A DNA stretch of 5,583 nucleotides from Burkholderiales bacterium UBA4615. Lineage in GTDB: Bacteria; Pseudomonadota; Gammaproteobacteria; Burkholderiales; Burkholderiaceae_E. The DNA is taken from contig DGIT01000009.1 in the NCBI GenBank assembly GCA_002386465.1, forward strand, positions 9,356-14,938. The letters run 5' to 3'. The notes beneath the pieces were generated by a model. It ran no database searches and was not told the origin of the DNA. It was given only the letters and a program-made list of their open reading frames with translations. The position numbers were made by a program, and so were the translations under genes. Below, piece after piece: positions 1 through 5,582 of this stretch. Each line of letters starts with the position of its first letter. The first letter of the stretch is position 1.

Positions 1-4
1 TGAC

Positions 5-1192
5 ATGACAACTGCGCCCCTCAAGCGACCCTGGCTGGTGCTAGCCGGGCTGGCGCTCGGTGTGACCGTGACCCACGGTTTCGCCCGCATGGCCTATGGT
101 CTGCTGCTACCAGCCATGAAGTCCGAGCTGGGGTGGACCTATTCGCAGGCCGGCTGGCTGAACACGGCCAACGCGCTGGGCTATCTGGCGGGCGCAGTGA
201 TCACCATGCTCCTCATCCAGCGCATTTCGCCCGCACGCCTCTTCGCCTTCGGCATGGCAGCCACCGCGTTGTCGCTCCTGGCCACGGGGCTTCACGCCGG
301 GTTGGGCTGGCAGTCCTTCTGGCGCATGGCCGCAGGCCTGCTGGGGGCACTGTCGTTTACCACCGCAGGCACGCTGGCGGCGGGACTCTTCCCCGGCGAT
401 GCACGCCGCAGCGCGCTGGCCATCGCCATCCTGTTCGGCACGGGCGGCGGCCTGGGCATCGTGCTGACAGGCGGAAGCCTGCCGCTGATGCTGGACGCAT
501 GGGGACCCGCATCGTGGCCAGCGGGCTGGATGGGCATTGGAGCGATCAGCATGTGTTCCCTACCGCTGAGTCTGTGGGCAGCCTCGCAGCTGCACGCACC
601 AGTGCAGACGGCGCAAACCACGCTCACTCCTTTGCCGGTGCGCCGCATGCTGCCCGTGATAGCCGGCTACGCGTGCTTCGGCCTGGGCTACTTCGTCTAT
701 CCGACTTTCCTGTCCGCTTGGATGACCGAACAGCAGGCCGGCTCTGGATTCATCGCACTGGTATGGGTGGTGCTAGGTATCAGCCTCATTCTGTCCCCTT
801 TCGTGTGGCGGCGAGTCATGGCGCGCCATGCCTCGGGCTTGCCCCTGGCTTTGATCATGACCTGCACCGCCATCGGCTCCGCGCTGCCGGTGGTGCTGCC
901 GAAAGGGCCTGTGCTGTTGGTGTCAGCGGTGGTTTTCGGCCTCGCCGTTTTCATGGCCCCCGGTGCGGGAACGAATTTCGTGCGGCAAAACCTGCCGCCA
1001 CAAGCCTGGGGGCGAGCGATCAGTCTGATGACGATGGTCTTTGCCGTGGCCCAGATCGCAGGCCCTTATGGCGCCGGGCTGGTGGCGGACCGTTTTGACA
1101 ATATTGGCGTCAGCCTTCTGGTGGCTGCGGGGGTGCTTTTAGTGGGTGCAGCACTGTCCTTGCTACAGAAGGCGGAGCCCAGAGCCCGATGA
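5..1192 (+). CDS. YbfB/YjiJ-family MFS transporter
   Basis: A 395-residue, very hydrophobic protein of usual length for a 12-helix major facilitator superfamily permease of the inner membrane. The N-terminus carries the signature I associate with the YbfB/YjiJ (MFS_4) group: GFARMAYGLLLPAM at residues 25-38, then LGWTYSQAGWLNTANALGYL at 42-61 leading into helix 2. The basic loop QRISPARLF (72-80) falls where the MFS helix 2-3 motif lies. A glycine-rich stretch FGTGGGLGIVLTGG (144-157) and a hydrophilic central loop (about 195-215) separate the two six-helix halves. The C-terminal half has ADRFD at 361-365. Members are predicted proton-linked transporters; the substrate is generally unknown and nothing here reveals it. 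The start at base 5 gives the expected short cytosolic N-terminus, but the ribosome binding site lies outside the window. The TGA at 1-3 could be the stop of an upstream gene. Confidence 0.9.
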   Translation: MTTAPLKRPWLVLAGLALGVTVTHGFARMAYGLLLPAMKSELGWTYSQAGWLNTANALGYLAGAVITMLLIQRISPARLFAFGMAATALSLLATGLHAGLGWQSFWRMAAGLLGALSFTTAGTLAAGLFPGDARRSALAIAILFGTGGGLGIVLTGGSLPLMLDAWGPASWPAGWMGIGAISMCSLPLSLWAASQLHAPVQTAQTTLTPLPVRRMLPVIAGYACFGLGYFVYPTFLSAWMTEQQAGSGFIALVWVVLGISLILSPFVWRRVMARHASGLPLALIMTCTAIGSALPVVLPKGPVLLVSAVVFGLAVFMAPGAGTNFVRQNLPPQAWGRAISLMTMVFAVAQIAGPYGAGLVADRFDNIGVSLLVAAGVLLVGAALSLLQKAEPRAR

Positions 1193-1336
1193 CGAACTCG
1201 CCCGCAAACCAATACCCAAGCTCCAAGTGATGGATCAGACCGACGACTTCGAGGTGAGATTTTTCAGGAAATGCAACTCACGACCGGTTCAGCCCGGATG
1301 CGCCCCGATCCTGAGTGCCTTCGAAGATCGTGTCCG

Positions 1337-1342
1337 TACTAT
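1337..1342 (+). promoter_or_regulatory. Possible -10 element for the binding-protein gene
   Basis: TACTAT resembles a sigma-70 -10 box and lies in the locally AT-richer last part of the 188-bp gap after the MFS gene, 38 bases before the binding-protein start. No good -35 hexamer is seen 16-18 bases upstream, so this is only a weak candidate. The gap shows no clear terminator for the MFS gene either, so read-through from it is equally possible. Confidence 0.25.
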
Positions 1343-1368
1343 CATCAGTTGTTATTCATCCCTTCACC

Positions 1369-1374
1369 CAGGAG
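1369..1374 (+). promoter_or_regulatory. Ribosome binding site fixing the start at 1381
   Basis: An AGGAG core (1370-1374) lies six bases before the ATG at 1381. It decides between this ATG and an in-frame ATG 66 bases upstream at 1315. The downstream start puts the twin-arginine signal right at the N-terminus, as expected for an exported protein; the upstream start would bury it behind 22 extra residues. Confidence 0.75.
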
Positions 1375-1380
1375 CTTACG

Positions 1381-2376
1381 ATGACCTCGTCGACACGACG
1401 CCAATTGCTCGGCGCAGCCGCCGCCACCACAGTGCTGGGCAGCGCTAGCCGTATGGTGCAAGCCCAGTCCGTCTGGCCTGCCGGCAAGACCATCCGCATC
1501 GTGCTGCCCAGTGGTGCCGGTGGTGGCTCCGACATCTTTGGCCGAGTGCTGGCTGAATTCATGGGCAAGGAACTCGGCACCCAAGTCATCATCGATAACA
1601 AGCCCGGTGCCAATGGCCTGCTGGCCATGGATGCCGTGGTTCGTCAGCCGCCTGATGGCTACAACCTGGCCGTGTCGTTTACGGCCAGCGTAATCGGCAA
1701 CAAGCTGTTGCAGACCAAGCTTGCCTTTGATCCGATCACTGACCTCACGCCGATTGCAAAGATCGGAGGCGAAGGCGGCAACATCCTGATCGTCAACTCA
1801 GAGTTGCCTGTCAAAAATGTGCGCGACCTGATCGAACTCACCAAGACCCGCAAGGATCTGAGCTATGCGTCCTGGGGCATTGGCTCGGGCGGCCATCTGA
1901 TCATGGAGGCGCTCAAGGCGAATACCGGCATGCAGATCAATCATGTGCCCTACAAGACGGTCGCTCAGATCTCGCCCGACGTGATCTCCAATGTCATTCC
2001 GGTCGCCTGGATCGATACCGCTTCGCCCCTTCCGCACATCAAGTCGGGCCGAGTGCGGGCGATTGCCACCTCGGGCACCAATGTCCTGCCGCAGACGCCT
2101 GAGGCCCTGCCTATGGTGCAGCAGGGGATCCAGCTCACAACACTGCCCTACTACTCGCTGCACGGGCCCAAGGGCATGCCTGATGCCATCGTGCAGCGTA
2201 TTGTCGGTGTGGTGAACAAATGGCTGGCTTTGCCCGAGACTGCGACCTTCTATCGCGATCGCAGCAATCAGCCAGCCCCTGGGCAGACCTCGCCCGATCA
2301 GCTCCTGAAGCAGTTGCAAAGCGACCTGGTGAGCTGGGGCAAGATGTATGAACTGGCGGGCATCAAGCCTCAGTAA
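1381..2376 (+). CDS. Bug/TctC-family periplasmic solute-binding protein, Tat-type signal
   Basis: A 331-residue protein of usual length for the tripartite tricarboxylate transporter (TctC, Bug) receptor family, which captures carboxylates and related small metabolites in the periplasm. Family landmarks are in order: KTIRIVLPSGAGGGSDIFGR (36-55) with the glycine-rich ligand loop, VIIDNKPGANG (69-79), and QPPDGYNLAV (89-98). HVPYK (188-192) and the later SGRVRAIATSG segment (222-232) also match. The N-terminus STRRQLLG followed by a small-residue hydrophobic stretch is a Tat-like signal, probably cut after VQA (26-28). The start is set by an AGGAG site and the signal position. No tctA or tctB permease genes are nearby, so it is an orphan receptor as is common in Burkholderiales. 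It may work with a permease elsewhere or as a sensory partner. The ligand cannot be predicted from sequence. Its end overlaps the opposing toxin remnant by seven bases. Confidence 0.92.
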   Translation: MTSSTRRQLLGAAAATTVLGSASRMVQAQSVWPAGKTIRIVLPSGAGGGSDIFGRVLAEFMGKELGTQVIIDNKPGANGLLAMDAVVRQPPDGYNLAVSFTASVIGNKLLQTKLAFDPITDLTPIAKIGGEGGNILIVNSELPVKNVRDLIELTKTRKDLSYASWGIGSGGHLIMEALKANTGMQINHVPYKTVAQISPDVISNVIPVAWIDTASPLPHIKSGRVRAIATSGTNVLPQTPEALPMVQQGIQLTTLPYYSLHGPKGMPDAIVQRIVGVVNKWLALPETATFYRDRSNQPAPGQTSPDQLLKQLQSDLVSWGKMYELAGIKPQ

Positions 2377-2385
2377 AGGCTTGGT
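2362..2385. terminator. Stem-loop at the convergent gene ends
   Basis: An inverted repeat with a 9-bp stem (one G.T pair), core AAGCCT/AGGCTT, and a six-base loop CAGTAA that contains the binding-protein stop codon. It sits where the plus-strand binding-protein gene meets the minus-strand toxin remnant, a typical place for a bidirectional terminator. There is no T-run on either side, so it is not a canonical intrinsic terminator; it could be a processing hairpin or simple chance. Confidence 0.35.
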
Positions 2386-2648
2386 CGCCTGCGGTACTGG
2401 GCGTAAGCCTTAGCGGCCAAAAATAGTGCGGGTCGAGGAAACTCGCGCAAGTCCAGCGCCAGCGTGCCCACAACAGCTTCGAGCACTTCGAGGGTCGAGC
2501 ACGACAATGACACCTCGGCGTAGATGATGGGGTTGATCACCAGCGCGTGAAGACTGGACTGCGCACGCATTTGGGCGATGGACCAGTCCGCCCACTGCGG
2601 ATCGTTTTGCAGCACGTCCACGAGGACGTGGGTGTGGACCAGCACCAT
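2370..2648 (-). pseudogene. Truncated PIN-domain (VapC-like) toxin
   Basis: A 92-residue ORF matching the N-terminal two thirds of a VapC-type PIN ribonuclease toxin, a family usually about 130-140 residues long. The opening MVLVHTHVLVDVL (1-13) corresponds to the normal VDTNVLVDVL start, but the invariant first metal-binding aspartate is histidine (H5) and the following asparagine is also histidine (H7). INPIIYAEVSLS (38-49) retains the second acidic residue, E45. Similarity runs to about AKAYAQYRRR (79-88), then a four-residue unrelated tail meets a TGA at the end of the opposing binding-protein gene. The C-terminal third with the remaining acidic residues is therefore absent. With two kinds of damage it should have no nuclease activity. 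Its ATG overlaps the antitoxin-like stop by one base, the tight coupling normal for toxin-antitoxin operons. Family assignment is from motif recognition. Confidence 0.8.
2386..2411 (+). repeat. Direct repeat, copy A (inside the toxin remnant)
   Basis: This copy begins CGCCTGCGGTAC and ends GCGTAAGCCTT. It matches the second copy at 2857-2879 at 22 of 23 aligned positions; copy A has three extra bases (TGG) in the middle. On the minus strand it encodes the KAYAQYRRR part of the truncated PIN toxin, immediately before family similarity is lost. Confidence 0.65.
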
Positions 2649-2794
2649 CAGTCGTCGGCGCGCAGCGGCTTCATCAAGTCGTCCGTCGGCCAGCAGATCT
2701 CTGCGCGGCCACGGACAGTTTCGAAGCGGTCGGGCTTAGGGCGGCGAAGACCTTTCGCGGGCTTCGGTCGATGCAGGACACCTTCGTCGGCCAT
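2648..2794 (-). CDS. Small antitoxin-like ORF upstream of the toxin remnant
   Basis: A 48-residue ORF whose TGA overlaps the toxin ATG (TGATG), the arrangement of an antitoxin gene in a VapBC-like operon. The start shown is the ATG at 2794; a GTG six bases upstream (2800) is an in-frame alternative, and the frame is open for a few more codons to a TGA, reading VQFSVNMADEG, which is reminiscent of a Phd/YefM-type N-terminus. The product is basic through the middle (RPKPAKGLRRPKPDRF, 9-24) and ends in an acidic, tryptophan-containing tail, EICWPTDDLMKPLRADD (32-48), as expected for a toxin-binding end. It is shorter than typical Phd antitoxins (about 80 residues), so it may have lost an internal part of the DNA-binding domain. 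The assignment rests mainly on position and coupling; no family motif is complete. Confidence 0.5.
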   Translation of the reverse strand: MADEGVLHRPKPAKGLRRPKPDRFETVRGRAEICWPTDDLMKPLRADD

Positions 2795-2856
2795 GTTCAC
2801 TGAGAACTGAACCGGCGGTCATGGCATCTGCGGCTAAGCCTGTCTCACTATGAAAC

Positions 2857-2879
2857 GCCTGCGCTACGCGTAAGCCTTC
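2857..2879 (+). repeat. Direct repeat, copy B (just after the aminotransferase gene)
   Basis: This copy begins CGCCTGCGCTAC and ends GCGTAAGCCTT. It parallels copy A at 2386-2411 with one mismatch and a three-base gap. It overlaps the last two bases of the aminotransferase stop codon. On the minus strand it resembles the toxin KAYA...RRR coding segment but contains a TAG, so it is not translated as toxin here. The two copies lie in the same orientation about 470 bases apart and bracket the toxin-antitoxin remnant. Confidence 0.6.
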
Positions 2880-4074
2880 AGCCTTCGGCCACGATCGCGG
2901 CCGCCGCATCGAGTCCTCCATCGCCATGAGGAACACCGAGCGCCTTGAGCCCTGCGCCGATGCAGCCCAGTGTTCCCAAAAGCGAATGCGCGCTGAGATG
3001 GCCCATGTGGCCGACTCGGAAGAAGTCGTGCCATCGCGGGGAGTCGGGTGGCGCCATGCCGATCCCAATGCCAAGCGTCAGCCCGGCATGCTGCTCGGTC
3101 CACTCGCGCAGCCTGGTGCCGTGGCCGGGCAGTTCGATCGCAGTAACCGCATGACTGCGATGCTCGCGATCGCGCACGTTCAGGCGCACACCGCCCGGAC
3201 GCTCCCATGCTTCGAATGCCGCCCAGACCGTGCGCGCGAGCCTCGCATGCCGGGCCCACACCGCCTCGATGCCCTCCTCGCAGACGATCATGTCAAGCGA
3301 TTCGCGCAGCCCATGCAGATGGTGCGTCGGCGCGGTACCGTTGAACCGCTGCGAGGGCGTGGGCGGGTTGGCGCGCGGGCGCCAGTCGAAGTGGCCGGTA
3401 ACACAATCGGCCCTGCCACGCGCACGGTCGGCACGATCATTGAAGAACACGAACGCCATGCCGGGTGGCAGCATCAGGCCCTTTTGCGAACCGGCGATCA
3501 GCACGTCGACGCCCCAGGCGTCCATCTCGATGCGGTCGCAGCCTAGCGAGGCGATGCAATCGGCCTGCAGGAGTGCCGGATGCGCCGCCGAATCGATCTC
3601 GCGGCGAATCGCTGCGAGGTCGGCACGCAGCGAGCTCGAAGTGTCGACGTGCACCACCAGCACCGAGCGAATTTCGTGGGCGCTGTCAGCGCGCAAACGT
3701 TCACCGATGCGCGCGGGATCGATCGGCGATGCGGTCCCAAAATCCATCGTCTCGACCTGCAAGCCGAGCCCTTGTGCTATCTCGGCCCAACCACGTCCGA
3801 ATGCGCCGGCTAAGGGCACGAGCACACGATCACCGCGCGAGTGCGTGTTCGCGAGCGACGCCTCCCAGGCGGTGTGCCCGTTTCCGATGTACATCGCCAC
3901 CTGCTGCTCGGTGCGCGCGACCCGCTTGAGGTCAGGCACGAGCGACTTCGTCATCTCGACAAGCGGTCCGGTGTAGATGTTCGGCGAGGCCCGATGCATC
4001 GCGCGCAGTACGCGTTCAGGAACGATCGACGGGCCGGGAATGGCGAGGGTCTGGGGACCGTGTGAGAGGCTCAT
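2878..4074 (-). CDS. Class V PLP aminotransferase, alanine/serine-glyoxylate type
   Basis: A 398-residue fold-type I, class V aminotransferase of full family length, related to alanine-glyoxylate and serine-glyoxylate aminotransferases. It would use pyridoxal phosphate in the cytosol to move an amino group, probably to or from glyoxylate or pyruvate. Landmarks: IPGPSIVPERVLRAM (12-26) is the family N-terminus; GNGHTAWEAS (64-73) holds the cofactor phosphate; D172 in QADCIASLG is the pyridine-nitrogen aspartate; AGSQKGLMLPPG (194-205) contains the Schiff-base lysine K198. RFNGTAPTHHLHGLRESL (243-260) is the substrate-side loop; R353 in FFRVGHMG is the likely carboxylate-binding arginine. The ATG at 4074 is chosen because the family N-terminus begins there, although its ribosome site is poor. 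An in-frame start at 4287 would add 71 residues that look non-coding. The exact donor is not settled by sequence. Codon use is strongly GC-biased, unlike the phosphotransferase upstream. Confidence 0.88.
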   Translation of the reverse strand: MSLSHGPQTLAIPGPSIVPERVLRAMHRASPNIYTGPLVEMTKSLVPDLKRVARTEQQVAMYIGNGHTAWEASLANTHSRGDRVLVPLAGAFGRGWAEIAQGLGLQVETMDFGTASPIDPARIGERLRADSAHEIRSVLVVHVDTSSSLRADLAAIRREIDSAAHPALLQADCIASLGCDRIEMDAWGVDVLIAGSQKGLMLPPGMAFVFFNDRADRARGRADCVTGHFDWRPRANPPTPSQRFNGTAPTHHLHGLRESLDMIVCEEGIEAVWARHARLARTVWAAFEAWERPGGVRLNVRDREHRSHAVTAIELPGHGTRLREWTEQHAGLTLGIGIGMAPPDSPRWHDFFRVGHMGHLSAHSLLGTLGCIGAGLKALGVPHGDGGLDAAAAIVAEG

Positions 4075-4371
4075 CGGAGAGGGGCTTTCGAGTGCGGTGG
4101 CGATCGGTGGATGTGGGGGGAATTGTCCCACGACGCAGCGGTGCGCACGCAGAGGCGGCGGCGACACTCCCGGCAGGAGATCCGTTTCGGCCTGAAGGGC
4201 CGGTTTGTACCCATCCTTGTCGTTGTAACCCGTCAATGAGCAGAATCCCGTGGCCTGCGGCTCCTGACGTTTGACGAGGGTGACCACAAAGCTGAGCGAC
4301 TCTGTATGACCGTCTGTATCCGACGTTGTGCCCGTGACAAAGCGGGCGATTGCGACTGTTGGGACGGGCCG
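4075..4371. other. 297-bp spacer without a recognised gene
   Basis: Between the phosphotransferase stop and the aminotransferase start no gene or RNA is recognised. The minus-strand frame of both flanking genes stays open across the whole spacer (99 codons without a stop), but the predicted peptide resembles no family I know. Two small inverted repeats are visible: CGGCC/GGCCG at 4188-4202 with a five-base loop, and GCCCG/CGGGC at 4330-4347. The second lies 25 bases past the phosphotransferase stop and could be a weak terminator, without a T-run. The spacer presumably holds the aminotransferase promoter, but I see no strong -35/-10 pair. Confidence 0.5.
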
Positions 4372-5373
4372 CTAAGTTGGCAATTTCAATCCTTCCCATT
4401 GGCGTAGCAATTCGAGTTGCCTGTGGAGTTGGCCAGTCGTCATGGTTTGGGAACCCCAAACCGGGACTCGTCCTGCGAACTCGCTCAGCAGCCAGAATTG
4501 CCGCACCGCCATAAAGCGTGCGATAGCGGCAAGGTCGGCATCTGCGACCGGGCGTCTATCTCGGTAGGCGGAAATAAAAGTTTTCCACTGCCTTTGCACC
4601 TTGCTGCTCACCTCACCGTCAGGCACGCGCGGATAAAGATTCCATGGGTAGACCGCAAGCTCATACGCCAAGTATCCCGGGCCTGCCTCATCGAAATCGA
4701 AGAATATTGCTTGGCGGTGCCCTTCGGTGTTGGTCGTGACGAAGTTGTTCTGACCGTGTGCGTCCCCATGACACAACACGCGGCTCAGTTCACCCAAGGC
4801 GAGTATTTCATCGTGTAGCCGCAAGCCCAACTTCTCGAATTGCGGGCGTAGTTCGCCCGTCATGGACGGCGCGCGAAGCAGACCGTCCAGTGGCCTTAGG
4901 AGCAGGTAGTCCAGGTCAAGCGTATAGACACTCGCGGGCCCCCGGTAGCTCTCGCCTCCTTGGTGCAAGGCTGCCAATCCGTGCGCAAAGGCCTGAATGT
5001 CAGCTGTTGATTCACCCGTGAACTCACCCTCCAGGTATTCAAAGAGCATCAGCGTTCGGTCACCCTCCGGCAGCGGAACCTGTATGGCAACCTCGCCGGT
5101 CGCTGTTGTCACGCAACGAGAAACCTGGCAACCGATGTGGGCCCAATGCTCCAGTGCCGCAGCCTCGAACGTTACATTCGGGCCGCCTCGTGGTCGCTCA
5201 GCGCAGATTCTTGCCACAACACGCTGCCCACTTGCAAACCCCAATCGATAGACCTGATTGAAACTTCGCCTCAGGAACTCACTTTCGACGACCTCACCAA
5301 GTCCATAGCGAGCCTGCACGAGGGCGCCGACGCTGCTTGCCGTTGGCGTCGATTGCGCGATCTCCAGTTGCAT
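4372..5373 (-). CDS. APH-family phosphotransferase (aminoglycoside/homoserine/choline kinase-like)
   Basis: A 333-residue protein kinase-like phosphotransferase of the APH (phosphotransferase enzyme) family, which transfers the ATP gamma-phosphate to a small-molecule or protein hydroxyl in the cytosol. The N-lobe has FLRRSFNQVYRL (33-44) and QRVVARI (50-56), where R55 stands at the usual ATP-binding lysine position. LMLFEYLEG (108-116) is the hinge. The catalytic loop is LCHGDAHGQNN (200-210), giving HGDxHxxN with D204 and N209. FFDFDEAGPGYLAYELA (224-240) supplies the metal-binding DxD (D226, D228). All key catalytic residues are present, so it looks active. It is closer in feel to the SrkA/YihE, homoserine kinase and hydroxylysine kinase branches than to clinical aminoglycoside kinases; the substrate is unknown and resistance should not be assumed. 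Base composition is visibly less GC-rich than the aminotransferase. It starts about 50 bases from a recombinase remnant on the other strand. Confidence 0.88.
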   Translation of the reverse strand: MQLEIAQSTPTASSVGALVQARYGLGEVVESEFLRRSFNQVYRLGFASGQRVVARICAERPRGGPNVTFEAAALEHWAHIGCQVSRCVTTATGEVAIQVPLPEGDRTLMLFEYLEGEFTGESTADIQAFAHGLAALHQGGESYRGPASVYTLDLDYLLLRPLDGLLRAPSMTGELRPQFEKLGLRLHDEILALGELSRVLCHGDAHGQNNFVTTNTEGHRQAIFFDFDEAGPGYLAYELAVYPWNLYPRVPDGEVSSKVQRQWKTFISAYRDRRPVADADLAAIARFMAVRQFWLLSEFAGRVPVWGSQTMTTGQLHRQLELLRQWEGLKLPT

Positions 5374-5399
5374 GTTTGCCCCACAGGAAAAGGGCAGCG

Positions 5400-5405
5400 A
5401 TTATG
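5400..5405 (-). promoter_or_regulatory. Possible -10 box for the phosphotransferase gene
   Basis: Read on the minus strand this is CATAAT, five of six matches to the sigma-70 -10 consensus, 26 bases before the ATG at 5373. A weak -35 candidate, TTCTAA, lies 17 bases upstream at 5428-5423, at the edge of the recombinase remnant. The ribosome site would be the GGGG five bases before the ATG. This is a plausible but unproven promoter. Confidence 0.3.
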
Positions 5406-5426
5406 CGGCAGCGGCGCCCACATTAG

Positions 5427-5582
5427 AACGACCGCACCAAGGCGACGCTGATCTACCGGCGTACGAAGAACCTGCGAGCCGTGCAGTTGCTGCTGGGCCA
5501 TTCGAAGTTGGAATCGACCGTGCGTTATCTGGACAACTAGGTCGACGACGCGCTGGAGATCACTGAATAGACCGAAATCTGA
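5427..5582 (+). pseudogene. C-terminal remnant of a tyrosine recombinase/integrase
   Basis: From 5430 the plus strand reads RTKATLIYRRTKNLRAVQLL, then LGHSKLESTVRYL, the C-terminal catalytic end of a phage-integrase-type tyrosine recombinase. The conserved histidine of the LGH motif is at 5499-5501 and the nucleophilic tyrosine of VRYL at 5526-5528. A TAG at 5538-5540 interrupts the frame shortly after the tyrosine. The frame then continues VDDALEITE, a second TAG at 5568-5570, TEI and a TGA at 5580-5582, as if an intact tail had gained two nonsense changes. A TAG at 5424-5426 lies directly upstream in the same frame, and nothing before about 5425 resembles the rest of the enzyme. About three quarters or more of the gene is therefore missing, including the first catalytic arginine. 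It is a dead fragment that marks past mobile-element activity. Confidence 0.8.

Noticed and set aside
133..1098. A 321-codon plus-strand ORF inside the MFS gene
   Set aside because: It is a frame-shifted shadow of the transporter; its product is rich in Arg, His and Gly with no family motifs, while the main frame has clear MFS signatures.
1315..1380. An upstream start at 1315 for the binding protein
   Set aside because: It would place 22 residues before the twin-arginine signal and lacks a ribosome binding site, whereas the ATG at 1381 has AGGAG at the right spacing.
3230..3976. A 248-codon plus-strand ORF opposite the aminotransferase
   Set aside because: Antisense shadow of a GC-rich gene; the product is low-complexity (Ser, Arg, Ala rich) and the opposite strand carries an intact PLP enzyme.
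4188..4202. A CGGCC/GGCCG hairpin considered as a regulatory RNA or riboswitch element
   Set aside because: Only a five-base stem with no surrounding conserved architecture; expected by chance in GC-rich DNA.
2878..4287. A longer aminotransferase starting at 4287 (469 residues)
   Set aside because: The extra 71 residues match no family feature; the conserved N-terminus IPGPSIVPERVL begins 12 residues after the ATG at 4074.
4372..5373. Annotation of the phosphotransferase as an aminoglycoside resistance gene
   Set aside because: Only the general APH-fold catalytic motifs are seen; nothing places it in a known APH(3') or related resistance clade.
5271..5501. A 76-codon minus-strand ORF overlapping the phosphotransferase start
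   Set aside because: No recognisable motif; it is antisense to the recombinase remnant and out of frame with the phosphotransferase.
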